Shown here: positions 32,203 to 41,095 of the stretch, in pieces | Position numbering within the stretch: the stretch's first letter is position 1 | Layout: each line of letters begins with the position of its first letter | From: Aliterella atlantica CENA595 | Lineage (GTDB): Bacteria > Cyanobacteriota > Cyanobacteriia > Cyanobacteriales > Chroococcidiopsidaceae | DNA length: 64,000 bases | Assembly: GCF_000952155.1 (NCBI RefSeq) | Contig: NZ_JYON01000013.1 | Location: 62,001-126,000, forward strand | Direction: 5' to 3' | Program-made: the position numbers and the translations under genes | The notes under the pieces: model-generated | Told to the model about the DNA's origin: nothing | The model's input: the letters and a program-made list of their open reading frames with translations, nothing else | Databases searched by the model: none

Positions 32203-34647
32203 CTATACTTCATATCTTGCTTCTTGTTCGGCTACCATTAGTAAAGTTTTGAGGACAGAATCAGGATTAAGACTCATTGAGTCAATTCCTTGTTCGACTA
32301 AGAATTTAGCAAACTCTGGGTAATCGCTGGGTGCTTGACCGCAAATGCCAATTTTGCGATGATTTTTCTTAGCAGTTGCGATCGCCATTTGTACCATCCT
32401 CTTTACACCTTGGTTGCGTTCGTCGAATAAATGAGCGACTAAGTTAGAATCTCTGTCTAATCCTAGTGTTAGTTGGGTTAAATCGTTGGAACCGATAGAA
32501 AAACCATCAAATACTTGACTAAACTCTTCCGCCATAATTACATTACTGGGCAATTCGCACATTACGTAAACTTGCAAGCCGTTTTTGCCTTGTTCTAAGC
32601 CGTGTTTTGCCATTTCGGCGATTACTCTTTTTCCTTCTTCTGGGGTGCGACAAAAAGGAATCATCGGAATGACGTTGGTTAAGCCCATATCGTCTCTTAC
32701 CCGTTTTAAGGCTAAACACTCTAATGCATAAGCATCGCGGTAACGTTCGTCATAGTAGCGACTTGCACCGCGCCAGCCAAGCATGGGATTTTCTTCTTTG
32801 GGTTCAAATTGTCTACCGCCGAGTAGGTTGGCATATTCGTTGGTTTTAAAGTCGCTCATTCGCACTACTACCGGATTGGGGTAAAATGCAGCAGCGATTG
32901 TGGCGACTCCCCGCGCTAGCTTGTCGATAAAGTATTGGGGTTTATCGGTGTAAAGTGCTGTTAGCTGGGCGATTTTTTCTTTAACTACTTCGTCGTCTAA
33001 CTTATCGTAATGAATCAAAGCTAGGGGATGCACTTGAATGTAGTTAGCGATAATAAATTCTAAACGGGCTAACCCAACTCCATCGCTGGGAATTGCTGAT
33101 AAACTAAATGCTTCGGCGGGATTGCCTACATTCATTAATATTTTGGTGCGAGTACGAGGTAAATTTTCGAGGGGTACTTCTCTTACTTCATAAGGTAGTA
33201 ACCCTGCATAAACTCTTCCTTCTTCACCTTCAGCGCAGGAAATAGTTATTTCTTGACCTGTTTTGATTACATTTGTAGCATTTCCAGAACCAACGATCGC
33301 CGGAATCCCCAACTCTCTAGCAATAATTGCGGCGTGACACGTCCTCCCCCCAGAATTTGTAACGATCGCACTGGCTTTTTTCATTATCGGTTCCCAGTCT
33401 GGATCGGTTTTATTGGTAATTAATACTTCTTTTGGGCGAAATTGGTCGATTTTATGCGGATCTAATATTATTCTTGCCGTACCTTGTCCGATCGCTTCCC
33501 CTACGCTCCGACCTGTAATTAATGGTGTTTGGTTAACTTTGGTGGTAAAATGATAACTGCGTAATATATTTTGGGATTTCTGTGACTGGACGGTTTCAGG
33601 TCTTGCTTGCACGATAAATAGTTCGCCTGTTATCCCATCTTTTGCCCATTCCATATCCATCGGCGTGTATTGTTGCCGAACTTGGGTATAGTGGTCTTCT
33701 ATGGCACAAGCCCATGTAGCTAGTTGTAAAATTTCCTCATCCTGCAAGGCAAATTTGGCGCGATCGCTCTCGTCTACTGGTACGTTTTTGGTAAACTTAG
33801 AACCGTCATCGTAGACCATTTTCAGTTCTTTGCTACCTACTCGCTTTTTGAGAATCGGGCGAAATCCTTGTTGCAAAGTAGGCTTAAATACGTAGTATTC
33901 ATCGGGGTTGACTGTACCTTGGACGACGTTTTCGCCGAGTCCGTAAGCAGCAGAAATCAAAGCAGCATTTTTAAAGCCTGTCTCGGTGTCAATCGAAAAC
34001 ATTACCCCAGAACAAGCTAAATCGGAGCGTACCATCTTTTGTACGCCGACAGAGAGGGCAACATCTAAATGATCGAATCCTCGGTGGTGACGGTAGGAAA
34101 TTGCCCTATCAGTAAATAACGAACTAAAGCAGCGATGACAAGCTGCTAATACTCCTGGGATAGTATGGACGTTAAGATAAGTTTCTTGTTGTCCGGCGAA
34201 ACTTGCATCGGGTAAATCTTCGGCTGTAGCGCTAGAACGTACTGCAACATCAGTATCGTTGCCGTATTTTTGGCATAATTGAGTGTAAGCTTGGGCGATC
34301 GCATTTCTTAGTTCCCCAGGAAATGGTGTATGCATAATTAAAGCTCTAGCTTGTTTGCCTTTTTGTTGCAGATTATGCACGTCATCGACATCTAATTCAG
34401 TAAATAGCGATCGCAATTTTTCTGCAATTCCCGCTTTTTCAATAAAAAAGCGAAAGGCATGAGCAGTCGTAGCAAATCCGTGTGGAACTTTTATACCGCT
34501 AGGAGTTAACTGCTGAATCATCTCTCCTAACGAAGCATTTTTGCCACCTACTAAGGCAATATCTTTGATTCCTACTTCATCAAACCAGAGAATTAGCGAT
34601 CGCTCTTGAGAAGATTGAGAATATTTCTCTGATACTGCTGTAGTCAT
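32203..34647 (-). CDS. ppsA: Phosphoenolpyruvate synthase
   Basis: An 814-residue enzyme converting pyruvate and ATP to phosphoenolpyruvate, AMP and phosphate. The N-terminal nucleotide domain has LVGGKNASLGEM and AVRSSATAEDLPDASFAGQQ. The swivelling phosphohistidine is in TNSGGRTCHAAIIARELG near residue 436, and the C-terminal PEP/pyruvate domain has FSIGSNDLTQLTLGLDRD and the active Cys in GICGQAPSDYPEF. Length and motifs are normal. The gene is monocistronic, with a long AT-rich upstream region. Confidence 0.95.
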   Translation of the reverse strand: MTTAVSEKYSQSSQERSLILWFDEVGIKDIALVGGKNASLGEMIQQLTPSGIKVPHGFATTAHAFRFFIEKAGIAEKLRSLFTELDVDDVHNLQQKGKQARALIMHTPFPGELRNAIAQAYTQLCQKYGNDTDVAVRSSATAEDLPDASFAGQQETYLNVHTIPGVLAACHRCFSSLFTDRAISYRHHRGFDHLDVALSVGVQKMVRSDLACSGVMFSIDTETGFKNAALISAAYGLGENVVQGTVNPDEYYVFKPTLQQGFRPILKKRVGSKELKMVYDDGSKFTKNVPVDESDRAKFALQDEEILQLATWACAIEDHYTQVRQQYTPMDMEWAKDGITGELFIVQARPETVQSQKSQNILRSYHFTTKVNQTPLITGRSVGEAIGQGTARIILDPHKIDQFRPKEVLITNKTDPDWEPIMKKASAIVTNSGGRTCHAAIIARELGIPAIVGSGNATNVIKTGQEITISCAEGEEGRVYAGLLPYEVREVPLENLPRTRTKILMNVGNPAEAFSLSAIPSDGVGLARLEFIIANYIQVHPLALIHYDKLDDEVVKEKIAQLTALYTDKPQYFIDKLARGVATIAAAFYPNPVVVRMSDFKTNEYANLLGGRQFEPKEENPMLGWRGASRYYDERYRDAYALECLALKRVRDDMGLTNVIPMIPFCRTPEEGKRVIAEMAKHGLEQGKNGLQVYVMCELPSNVIMAEEFSQVFDGFSIGSNDLTQLTLGLDRDSNLVAHLFDERNQGVKRMVQMAIATAKKNHRKIGICGQAPSDYPEFAKFLVEQGIDSMSLNPDSVLKTLLMVAEQEARYEV

Positions 34648-34958
34648 ATCTGTCGCCTCTGCTTGCTACATTTAGTCTAGCAATGACCAGTTTATTTGTT
34701 TAAAAATGAAACTATTTGATGATTATTTGCTTATTTCTAAAAATATGTAACTTTTATACAAAAACTGATAAAAATGTATTGTTTTCAAAAATTGTAAAAT
34801 ATTAGGTAAATTTACTTATATTGTTTGCTAAATAAACAGTATTACTAGCTACAGACAGGCGATCGCTAAAGCAGTTATATCTATATTCACTTGAGTAGAA
34901 AAAGCAAAAATTACCCCCTTTTCTGCTAAGAAAAGGGGATACAGTTATAATTATTGAT
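34648..34958. other. AT-rich intergenic region upstream of ppsA
   Basis: A 311-base region between ppsA and the DUF2330 gene. It includes a GTAAATTTAC palindrome (34806-34815), one HIP1 site near 34860 and a terminator for the DUF2330 gene at its right end. No gene is visible. Confidence 0.6.
34905..34938 (-). terminator. Intrinsic terminator of the DUF2330/RnfD-like unit
   Basis: Inverted repeat CCCCTTTT / AAAAGGGG with an 8-base loop, followed on the minus strand by TAATTTTT, 20 bases past the DUF2330 stop. Confidence 0.8.
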
Positions 34959-36278
34959 TTAGAACCAAAGTTTTCGCCACCAAGGAATAGACTGACTTTC
35001 TGGAAGATTATTTTTCTTGCGAATATCTTGAATATTCCATCCAGTCAGTTTAGCTAAAGTCTGCGATTCTTGTTCAAAACGCCTAGGTAAACTTCTTTGA
35101 TATTGTTTGCCAGCTTCGCATTTAGCTTCGCCTTTGAAAGCATGGCGCAAAACATATCTACCTTGGAAAAATTGATTGTTTGCAGTTTCTTGAAACATCA
35201 AATCTTCAGGAAATTTATCGCGAGTATAACGAACGTGGAGGCGTGTCAAAAATACATTGCCATTTGCAGGCGAATCTGTCCAAAATACCCCAGCTTGGCG
35301 CAACTCTTCATCATTTAAAGGTTCCGCCGAACAAGGATCGCAGCTACTCATGTTCCAAGCATACTCAAGAAAAGCTACTTTTTTATCTTCTTGAGTATAG
35401 GACTTCTTAAACATCGACTTGTAGAAATCGCCAAATTCCTCCTTGACAAACAAGGGAATTTCTGTGTCAGAAGGGATATTTACTGTCCGATAATTGGTAA
35501 TTTCGGCTTGTCCTTTTGGCGACAATACGTAAACAATTAAGTCTTGTTCGCTAGTTGAATTTATCATGCCTAAGCGAATTGGCAGCATAAACTTTTTCGA
35601 CTCAAAAGCCATTTTTAATGGTCTTAGTCTTTCGTAGCCAGATTTGTCAAATTCTGTAAGATTTACCTTGGCGACAAAGAACTTCATTTTTTGCCGAATA
35701 TACGGCTGTAATAACTGCTTTGCACCTTTAGTGATTTTGTAACCGTTACGATTTAGCCAAGTTTCTAAACCATTGGATTCTTTGGCGCTAAGAACTACAA
35801 TGTCATATTCTCCCACTGTAAACTGTGATTCTACAGTAACTCCTAACGCGCGATCGCTTCTATTTCGTGCTGATTCTTGCGCTACTGGCGATGCTGGTGC
35901 TGCACTTCTAAACACGCCATCGTTTAAATAGTTTGTTGCACAAGGATCTTCATCAAAATATTCTACTAATCTAGGGGCGCTAAAAGCATCCAAACGTTCG
36001 ATAACTTTACTTTCACCTACACGTACTTGTTCCTGCTTTAAAACTACAGGTACGGGAACAACTAAGGCAAAATCTTTGACATTGCCTTGGTAGTCATTCG
36101 CCATCGTTAAAACTGTGCGATCGCCATCACGAGCAATTACTACTTGCGAAGCTTTATTATATAATTTGGCATCAGCTTTAGATACATAAAACCCACAAAA
36201 AGCCCAAGCATTCGGTACGAAACAAAAAATAGCTAGAGAAACTGCTATTAACCCTATCAAAAATCGTTTTATATGCAT
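34959..36278 (-). CDS. DUF2330 family secreted/periplasmic protein
   Basis: A 439-residue protein with an N-terminal signal peptide ending at NAWA-FCGFYVSKADAKLYN (cleavage predicted after Ala 26). The first half has VVIARDGDRTVLTMANDYQG and FALVVPVPVVLKQEQVRVGE, diagnostic of DUF2330. Several Cys (FCGFY, DPCATN, SSCDPCSAEP, AKCEAG) suggest disulfides or a metal site. The C-terminus is polar. It lies 24 bases downstream of an RnfD/NqrB-like membrane protein gene and is probably co-transcribed. Function unknown; an extracytoplasmic partner of that membrane protein is a reasonable inference. Confidence 0.85.
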   Translation of the reverse strand: MHIKRFLIGLIAVSLAIFCFVPNAWAFCGFYVSKADAKLYNKASQVVIARDGDRTVLTMANDYQGNVKDFALVVPVPVVLKQEQVRVGESKVIERLDAFSAPRLVEYFDEDPCATNYLNDGVFRSAAPASPVAQESARNRSDRALGVTVESQFTVGEYDIVVLSAKESNGLETWLNRNGYKITKGAKQLLQPYIRQKMKFFVAKVNLTEFDKSGYERLRPLKMAFESKKFMLPIRLGMINSTSEQDLIVYVLSPKGQAEITNYRTVNIPSDTEIPLFVKEEFGDFYKSMFKKSYTQEDKKVAFLEYAWNMSSCDPCSAEPLNDEELRQAGVFWTDSPANGNVFLTRLHVRYTRDKFPEDLMFQETANNQFFQGRYVLRHAFKGEAKCEAGKQYQRSLPRRFEQESQTLAKLTGWNIQDIRKKNNLPESQSIPWWRKLWF

Positions 36279-36302
36279 ATTAACTCCTCAAAGTAATATT
36301 AT

Positions 36303-37148
36303 TTAGTTGGCAATCAATTCATTACTTGCTTTCAACCAATTAAATCTTGGTGCAGTCCAAACAATGTCTAAAATTACACTTAGCGGTGCAAGCGCAAACA
36401 ACGCCCAAAAAACAGCAGTAGGAACATAGTATTGATTTCGCAAAACAAAGGTTAACCCAGCAATACAAATTGCCCAAATACAACGACCGAATTTAGCATT
36501 AGGAATCGAACGCGGATCTGTTAGCATGAATAAAGCAAATAATAGCAGCGAACCACTCATTAACCGATGTAAAAATACATCCCAAGTCCACCCTAGCCAA
36601 ACATTACGTATAGCCTCTAATGATGCGTAAGTGCCTAGAAAAATTGCTGTTGTATCCCATCTACCTACTTGTTTTAAAACAATTCCGCCTGCACCAAAAA
36701 ACAATAATGCATACCACCATTCATCTCCCCATTGTCCAGGTGAAACCCAAGCATCAGTAGTTAATGTCAAGACAGAAATAATCCCAAAATTAGCTGGGTT
36801 AAAAAAATGCTTGTTATTAAATTTAAAAATATGTTTGCTTAAAATTGCTAAAGAACCTGCAAGCATCACTGTACTGAAACTATCAGCACGTAGTAACAAA
36901 CTCAATCCTAAAGCTGTAATTATGGCGCTACGAAGTGAAGATAGCTTCAAAGGGTTAGATAATTGAAAATCTTCCTTATTTTTTAAGTATTTTACTAGCT
37001 CGTCACTTGTCCACTGAGTTACCAAACAAGTTGCGATAATAGCACCAATTAACTCAGGTTTTAACGTCCAATCTCTAGTAGCAATACCTAGCATTAGAAA
37101 TGAAGCTAAAAATAAAATTTGATAATCGCGGGCATCTTGGAATAGCAT
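36303..37148 (-). CDS. Orphan RnfD/NqrB-like membrane protein
   Basis: A 281-residue integral membrane protein with about nine helices. FFNPANFGIISVL and LFMLTDPRSIPNAKFGR match conserved loops of the RnfD/NqrB family, including the region that carries the covalent FMN Thr in true RnfD (here LTTDAW and LTDPRS are candidates). The start at 37148 is chosen because AAGGA sits 5 bases before this ATG; a GTG at 37172 gives 8 more residues. No other Rnf or Nqr subunit gene is nearby, only the DUF2330 gene. It may be a stand-alone flavin-linked electron carrier or transporter. Confidence 0.8.
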   Translation of the reverse strand: MLFQDARDYQILFLASFLMLGIATRDWTLKPELIGAIIATCLVTQWTSDELVKYLKNKEDFQLSNPLKLSSLRSAIITALGLSLLLRADSFSTVMLAGSLAILSKHIFKFNNKHFFNPANFGIISVLTLTTDAWVSPGQWGDEWWYALLFFGAGGIVLKQVGRWDTTAIFLGTYASLEAIRNVWLGWTWDVFLHRLMSGSLLLFALFMLTDPRSIPNAKFGRCIWAICIAGLTFVLRNQYYVPTAVFWALFALAPLSVILDIVWTAPRFNWLKASNELIAN

Positions 37149-37172
37149 GGTTTTCCTTAAAAAAATAGCCAC

Positions 37173-37543
37173 ACTGCAATTTAAGTTTTAGCAGAGCTAA
37201 AACTTATAACTGTTATTTGCAACAGAAATTTTACAGATTCAAATAATTATTGTTAGTATCGCTGGTGTTGAGTTAAATTATCTGACTGTTACAGTTTAGG
37301 TAACAAAAACAACAATGCGATCGCTCAATATTGCCGAAAAGTGCGATCGCTAGCTATAAGTTGTAGTTGTTTAACTTAATAAAACTTCAATTGTATTGAG
37401 CTAAATCTGCCTAGATACGCAAGCAAAAGTTAACAAATTGTGCAGCTAAATATAACAATCTGTATCTAAAGTTACAGATTTATCAACTTCTTTGTGAAGA
37501 AGGCTAAAATAGTAGCAACAGATACCGTTTACTGCTATTTGCT
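37173..37543. other. Divergent intergenic region
   Basis: A 371-base gap between the RnfD-like gene and the small gene at 37544. It has two close HIP1 sites (37318-37352), an inverted repeat CTGTA..TACAG near 37461 and a hairpin CTTCTTTGTGAAGAAG at 37487-37502 just before the small gene. No coding sequence is visible. I looked for a fluoride riboswitch ahead of the ClC unit and did not see one. Confidence 0.55.
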
Positions 37544-37813
37544 ATGAGTTTTGATGCAAACGTAGACTGGGAAGAAGCCTTTGAGTACCGCCCTGGTCAA
37601 AAGGTTGAGTTAAAATCTCAACCAGGAAGCTTTGATAAAATAGCTAGCTACGATCCAATGATGGTTCCGCCAATTTGGCTAGTCAAAGATCCTAAGCCTA
37701 GATATGCTCATGAATTGCGCATAATTCACCATCCAGTTAGAGAAATGGGCGATTTAGCGATCGCAGCTTTATTTGGCAAAGCCAGAAGTAGCAAAATTCA
37801 ATCTCATAGATAG
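37544..37813 (+). CDS. Conserved small protein upstream of a ClC channel gene
   Basis: An 89-residue soluble protein I do not recognise. The sequence is DWEEAFEYRPGQKVELKSQ, then YDPMMVPPIWLVKDPKPRY and HELRIIHHPVREMGDLAIAA, rich in Pro and charged residues. There is no signal peptide or membrane helix. Its TAG stop overlaps the GTG start of the ClC channel gene by one base, so the two are translationally coupled. This suggests a role tied to the channel, for example assembly or regulation, which is inference only. Confidence 0.7.
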   Translation: MSFDANVDWEEAFEYRPGQKVELKSQPGSFDKIASYDPMMVPPIWLVKDPKPRYAHELRIIHHPVREMGDLAIAALFGKARSSKIQSHR

Positions 37814-39084
37814 TGTCAGTGAGAAAACGCTCTTTTGCTAGTATCGCTCAACTTGCCCAACGCAACCCGCTGACTATTTCTCCTTGGGTGCTACTGTGGG
37901 CAACTGTAGGTATAGTCTGCGGCTTATTTGCTGCTTGCTATTGGCTTGTATTAGAAGCAATAATTCATCAGCTAGAAGCATTTACAGGACTTAGCCTATT
38001 GTTAGTTATGCCACTTGCTGGCTTATTTGTAGGCTTAGTAATTTATTTTTTGGGTAATCCTGGGGAAATAGGATTACTTGTCGATAATATTCATTTTCAG
38101 GGTGGTAGGCTGAACGCCCGTGAAAATCCCTCAATGATTCTTGCTTCCTTAGCAAGTATTTCCGCTGGGGGTAGCGCTGGACCAGAAGCACCTCTAGTCC
38201 AGGTTACAGGCTCTTTTGGCACTTGGGTAGCCGATCGCTTGCAACTGCAAGGAGAACAACTTAGATCCCTCAGTATTGCAGCAATGGCTGCTGGTTTTAC
38301 TGCACTGTTTGGCGCACCTTTAGGTGGAGCAATTTTTGCTTTAGAAATTCTGCACCACGAATATGTTTTAGAATACTACGAAGCGATTTTGCCAGCGATT
38401 GTCTCTAGCTGTGCTAGCTATATCGTCTTTGTCATTATTACCAAATTAGAGATTGGACCTACTTGGGAATTTCCTCAGTATAGGTTAGATAATATTGACG
38501 ATTTTGCGATGGCGATTCTGTACGGTGTTTTGGGCGCTGTAGCAGGATGGATATTTATCTTTATTTTTCGGATTTGCGATCGCTTTTTTGCCGATTTACC
38601 TGCACCTATCTACGTACGGACTGCTTTAGCTGGGTTAGGTTTGGGCATTTTGGCAATGTTTTTTCCCTTAACTCGTTACTACGGGCATCACGAGCTTAAT
38701 TTAATTATTAGCAGTAATTTAGGTGCGATCGCTCTATTTAGCCTAGCTGCTGCCAAAATGCTAGCTATCAGTATTACTGTCACTGGTAGCTGGCGGGGCG
38801 GAATTATTATTCCCCTATTTTTTACAGGTGCTTGTATAGGTAAAGCCGTAGCCCTCAGCATTCCTAGCTTTGAGCCTGTACTAGCGATGATTTGCACTAT
38901 GGCAGCTTTAAATGCTGCTGTCACGCGCACACCCATAAGTACAACCTTGCTAATGGCAAAATTAACTGTAATTAGCCCATTTACACCAGTTTTGTTTGCT
39001 AGTTTAGTTGGTTTTTTCCTCGCGCCTAAAGTTCCCTTTATTGCTTCTCAACTCAAACTCCAGCGCGAAATTGAAGCTGATTAA
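37813..39084 (+). CDS. ClC-family chloride channel/antiporter
   Basis: A 423-residue polytopic ClC protein. The anion-binding loops are visible: GGSAGPEAPLVQVTGSFGTW (in place of GREGP), GAPLGGAIFALEILHHEY and a C-terminal SWRGGIIIPLFFTGACIGKA. About ten hydrophobic helices are present and there is no CBS domain. The start is GTG at 37813, overlapping the previous stop; another GTG two codons later is possible. The Glu in PEAPL is at the position of the gating glutamate. Whether it is a channel or a proton antiporter cannot be told. Confidence 0.88.
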   Translation: MSVRKRSFASIAQLAQRNPLTISPWVLLWATVGIVCGLFAACYWLVLEAIIHQLEAFTGLSLLLVMPLAGLFVGLVIYFLGNPGEIGLLVDNIHFQGGRLNARENPSMILASLASISAGGSAGPEAPLVQVTGSFGTWVADRLQLQGEQLRSLSIAAMAAGFTALFGAPLGGAIFALEILHHEYVLEYYEAILPAIVSSCASYIVFVIITKLEIGPTWEFPQYRLDNIDDFAMAILYGVLGAVAGWIFIFIFRICDRFFADLPAPIYVRTALAGLGLGILAMFFPLTRYYGHHELNLIISSNLGAIALFSLAAAKMLAISITVTGSWRGGIIIPLFFTGACIGKAVALSIPSFEPVLAMICTMAALNAAVTRTPISTTLLMAKLTVISPFTPVLFASLVGFFLAPKVPFIASQLKLQREIEAD

Positions 39085-39205
39085 CAACTTATCAATCTAC
39101 CAACCAGTTAAATATATAAATAGCTGTCGCCAAGCCTAAATTCTAAACAGTTGCAAGTTATGCACTCATATACTACAAGGCAAGGCAGCATTTGACTGTT
39201 TCACT

Positions 39206-39236
39206 TACCTGGTAACTGGTAACTGGTCACTGTCAA
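39206..39236. repeat. GGTAACT heptamer repeat (STRR)
   Basis: Tandem CTGGTAA units, ACCTGGTAACTGGTAACTGG, then TCACTGTCA at the 3' end of the oxidoreductase gene. A similar piece, TAACTGGTTACTGGTCACTG, is in the gdmH leader at 21281-21303. Confidence 0.7.
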
Positions 39237-39955
39237 AGCCCTGCAAACCATTCATACCCTTGGTCTTCCCAATAACCCTTAATCGGTAGCAGATTCTCAA
39301 CTAATAAAATATCAGTCACCCACTTGCTTTGCTTGTAACCAAGCTTAATTGGCGCAGCTAAACGTAGCGGCGCACCATTATCTACAGGCAAAGGAGCGCC
39401 GTTTTTCTCATAAGCCATCAATGTCTGAGGATGCATAGCTGAAGCTATATCCCAACTTTCGTAATAACCATCGGCAGATTTAAAGTAGACGTAGCGTATA
39501 TTGGGGTTTGGTTTAGCGAGGGCAATAATATCGCGCAGTCGCAATCCTCCCCACTGCACAATCGCCGCCCACCCTTCAACGCAGACATGGCGAATAGTCA
39601 TGGATGTATATGGCATCTGGTGAATATCTGCCATGCTTAAACTTAAAGGATTACTAATCTTGCCGTTAACGTTAAGGCGAAAAGTAGCGGAATCGATTTC
39701 TGGGGTAAAGTCAAAGGTATTAACGATTAGGGCATCAGGTTCAATTGCACTTCTACTAAATTCGGGTACGGGCTTTTGCGGATTCAACAATAAAGCTTCT
39801 ACGCTCTGATTTAGAGGCTCAAAAGTTTTGCCTACTACCTCTTCAAAGAACCGTCCCCCGCACCCATTTAATAGCAAACTTAGGCTAGATAGTCCTGATA
39901 GCTGCAAAAACCTACGGCGCAGCAATACTTGGCTAGGAACTTCTATCAAACTCAT
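39233..39955 (-). CDS. Molybdopterin-dependent oxidoreductase (sulfite oxidase/YedY-like), Tat-exported
   Basis: A 240-residue protein. The N-terminus has a twin-arginine type signal LLRRRFLQLSGLSSLSLLL followed by NGC. The SUOX-like molybdopterin domain has RHVCVEGWAAIVQWGG, whose Cys ligates Mo, and GAPLRLAAPIKLGYKQSKWV. The ATG at 39955 is preferred because GGAAGGA lies just upstream, and it overlaps the cytochrome stop as ATGA; a TTG at 39970 extends it. The neighbouring cytochrome b gene suggests an exported reductase or dehydrogenase linked to the quinone pool. The substrate is unknown. Confidence 0.88.
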   Translation of the reverse strand: MSLIEVPSQVLLRRRFLQLSGLSSLSLLLNGCGGRFFEEVVGKTFEPLNQSVEALLLNPQKPVPEFSRSAIEPDALIVNTFDFTPEIDSATFRLNVNGKISNPLSLSMADIHQMPYTSMTIRHVCVEGWAAIVQWGGLRLRDIIALAKPNPNIRYVYFKSADGYYESWDIASAMHPQTLMAYEKNGAPLPVDNGAPLRLAAPIKLGYKQSKWVTDILLVENLLPIKGYWEDQGYEWFAGL

Positions 39956-40572
39956 AACATTCCTTCCCAAAACATTGATTCTAATAAACGCGAACCACCA
40001 ACTTTAAGACCGAGTAGCGAGTGAATAATAGTAAATCTAAGGACTATCGGCACAGAAACAAAGTGGACGATGCGTAAAGCTTGCCAACTACCAAAAAAGT
40101 CAACAATCCAGGAAAATTGAGCAGGCTTATACATTCCTATACCGCTAAATATAGCCAAAAGTAAAATAGGCACGATCGCAGTGTACGCTAGCCTATGCCA
40201 TGCATAGTTTTTGCGTTTGGGGTTGTGGCTGTGTTGGATGGCTTTGATATCTTTGCTGCTGACAAATCGATGTCTCCAGCGGCGCGTAATTAAGATATAG
40301 ATGCCGTACCAAAGTAAGTTAAGGGCAAATAACCACATTGCGGCAAAATGCCAATGTCTACCTCCAGCTAACCAACCACCTAGTAAAAATAATGGGGGAA
40401 TTTGCCAGCCACCGCGTCCGCCGAAAACTGGATTGGCGTTGTAAATCTGCAAGCCGCTGGTAATCATGAGAAACAGGCTTATTAAGTTAATCCAGTGAAA
40501 TATCTTTGCTGGTAACGCTTGATGTATTGGACGGCGAAATGAGGGTTTATCGGTAGGTAGGGATGAATCCAT
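39952..40572 (-). CDS. Membrane cytochrome b partner of the molybdoenzyme
   Basis: A 206-residue four-helix cytochrome b of the thiosulfate reductase/hydrogenase type. Probable heme-ligand His residues lie in KIFHWINLISLF, in the HWHFAAMW loop, in AWHRLAYTAIV and in RIVHFVSVPIVLRFTIIHSLLG (given as two adjacent parts). It is translationally coupled to the molybdopterin oxidoreductase gene by ATGA. It should carry electrons between the quinone pool and the exported catalytic subunit. Confidence 0.87.
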   Translation of the reverse strand: MDSSLPTDKPSFRRPIHQALPAKIFHWINLISLFLMITSGLQIYNANPVFGGRGGWQIPPLFLLGGWLAGGRHWHFAAMWLFALNLLWYGIYILITRRWRHRFVSSKDIKAIQHSHNPKRKNYAWHRLAYTAIVPILLLAIFSGIGMYKPAQFSWIVDFFGSWQALRIVHFVSVPIVLRFTIIHSLLGLKVGGSRLLESMFWEGML

Positions 40573-40636
40573 AGATTTTAACTGCCCTGAATAATTCCCT
40601 ATTGTCGCAAATATTAGGCTGAAAGCTGAGTTTTGA

Positions 40637-40670
40637 CGAACGCAGATGCACGCAGATAAACGCAGATGAA
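40637..40670. repeat. CGCAGAT-type dispersed repeat, copy D2
   Basis: Three units of the form CGAACGCAGATGCACGCAGA, then TAAACGCAGATGAA. It is the reverse complement of copies D1 and D3, and lies upstream of the cytochrome b gene. Confidence 0.85.
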
Positions 40671-40764
40671 TAGTGATTGCGATCGCAATTTTTTACTATT
40701 TGTCTGCTGACAAGCGATCGCCCGATCTTTTAGGCTGATCGAATGTAGTAATCTGCAAATAACA

Positions 40765-41088
40765 ATGCCTTTAAAGATTGTCGAACACTTTGATAGTAGT
40801 TTTAGCCTCGATTTAGCTGCTAAAGCTGCGTTATTTGATTTATTGCAGGGTGAAGCCTTCATCAAGCAGGTATCCGCGCAAATGCACTGCGAATCGGTCG
40901 AATTTACGCAATTGCTGTTCCAACCTGTACCTTACAGCACAGCAACGCCTAAAGGTATGCCAGCAGAATTTGAGCAATATCATCAGTCTGATGAATACGT
41001 TATTATCAATGTCCCGCCTAACTTCATGTTTGGGGCAAAAATCTTTAAACCGAGTCGTCTTTGTGCCATCTATCGCCGAGTAAAATAA
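40765..41088 (+). CDS. Conserved hypothetical protein
   Basis: A 107-residue soluble protein that I do not recognise. The first part, SSFSLDLAAKAALFDLLQGE, is helical, and the second, DEYVIINVPPNFMFGAKIFK and PSRLCAIYRRVK, looks like strands. No signal peptide, membrane helix or catalytic motif is seen. It is 7 bases upstream of a GIY-YIG gene on the same strand and probably forms an operon with it. Confidence 0.65.
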   Translation: MPLKIVEHFDSSFSLDLAAKAALFDLLQGEAFIKQVSAQMHCESVEFTQLLFQPVPYSTATPKGMPAEFEQYHQSDEYVIINVPPNFMFGAKIFKPSRLCAIYRRVK

Positions 41089-41095
41089 GCAGCTA

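Noticed and set aside
37380-37543. Possible fluoride riboswitch ahead of the ClC unit
   Set aside because: Only simple hairpins are seen; the conserved crcB motif blocks are absent.
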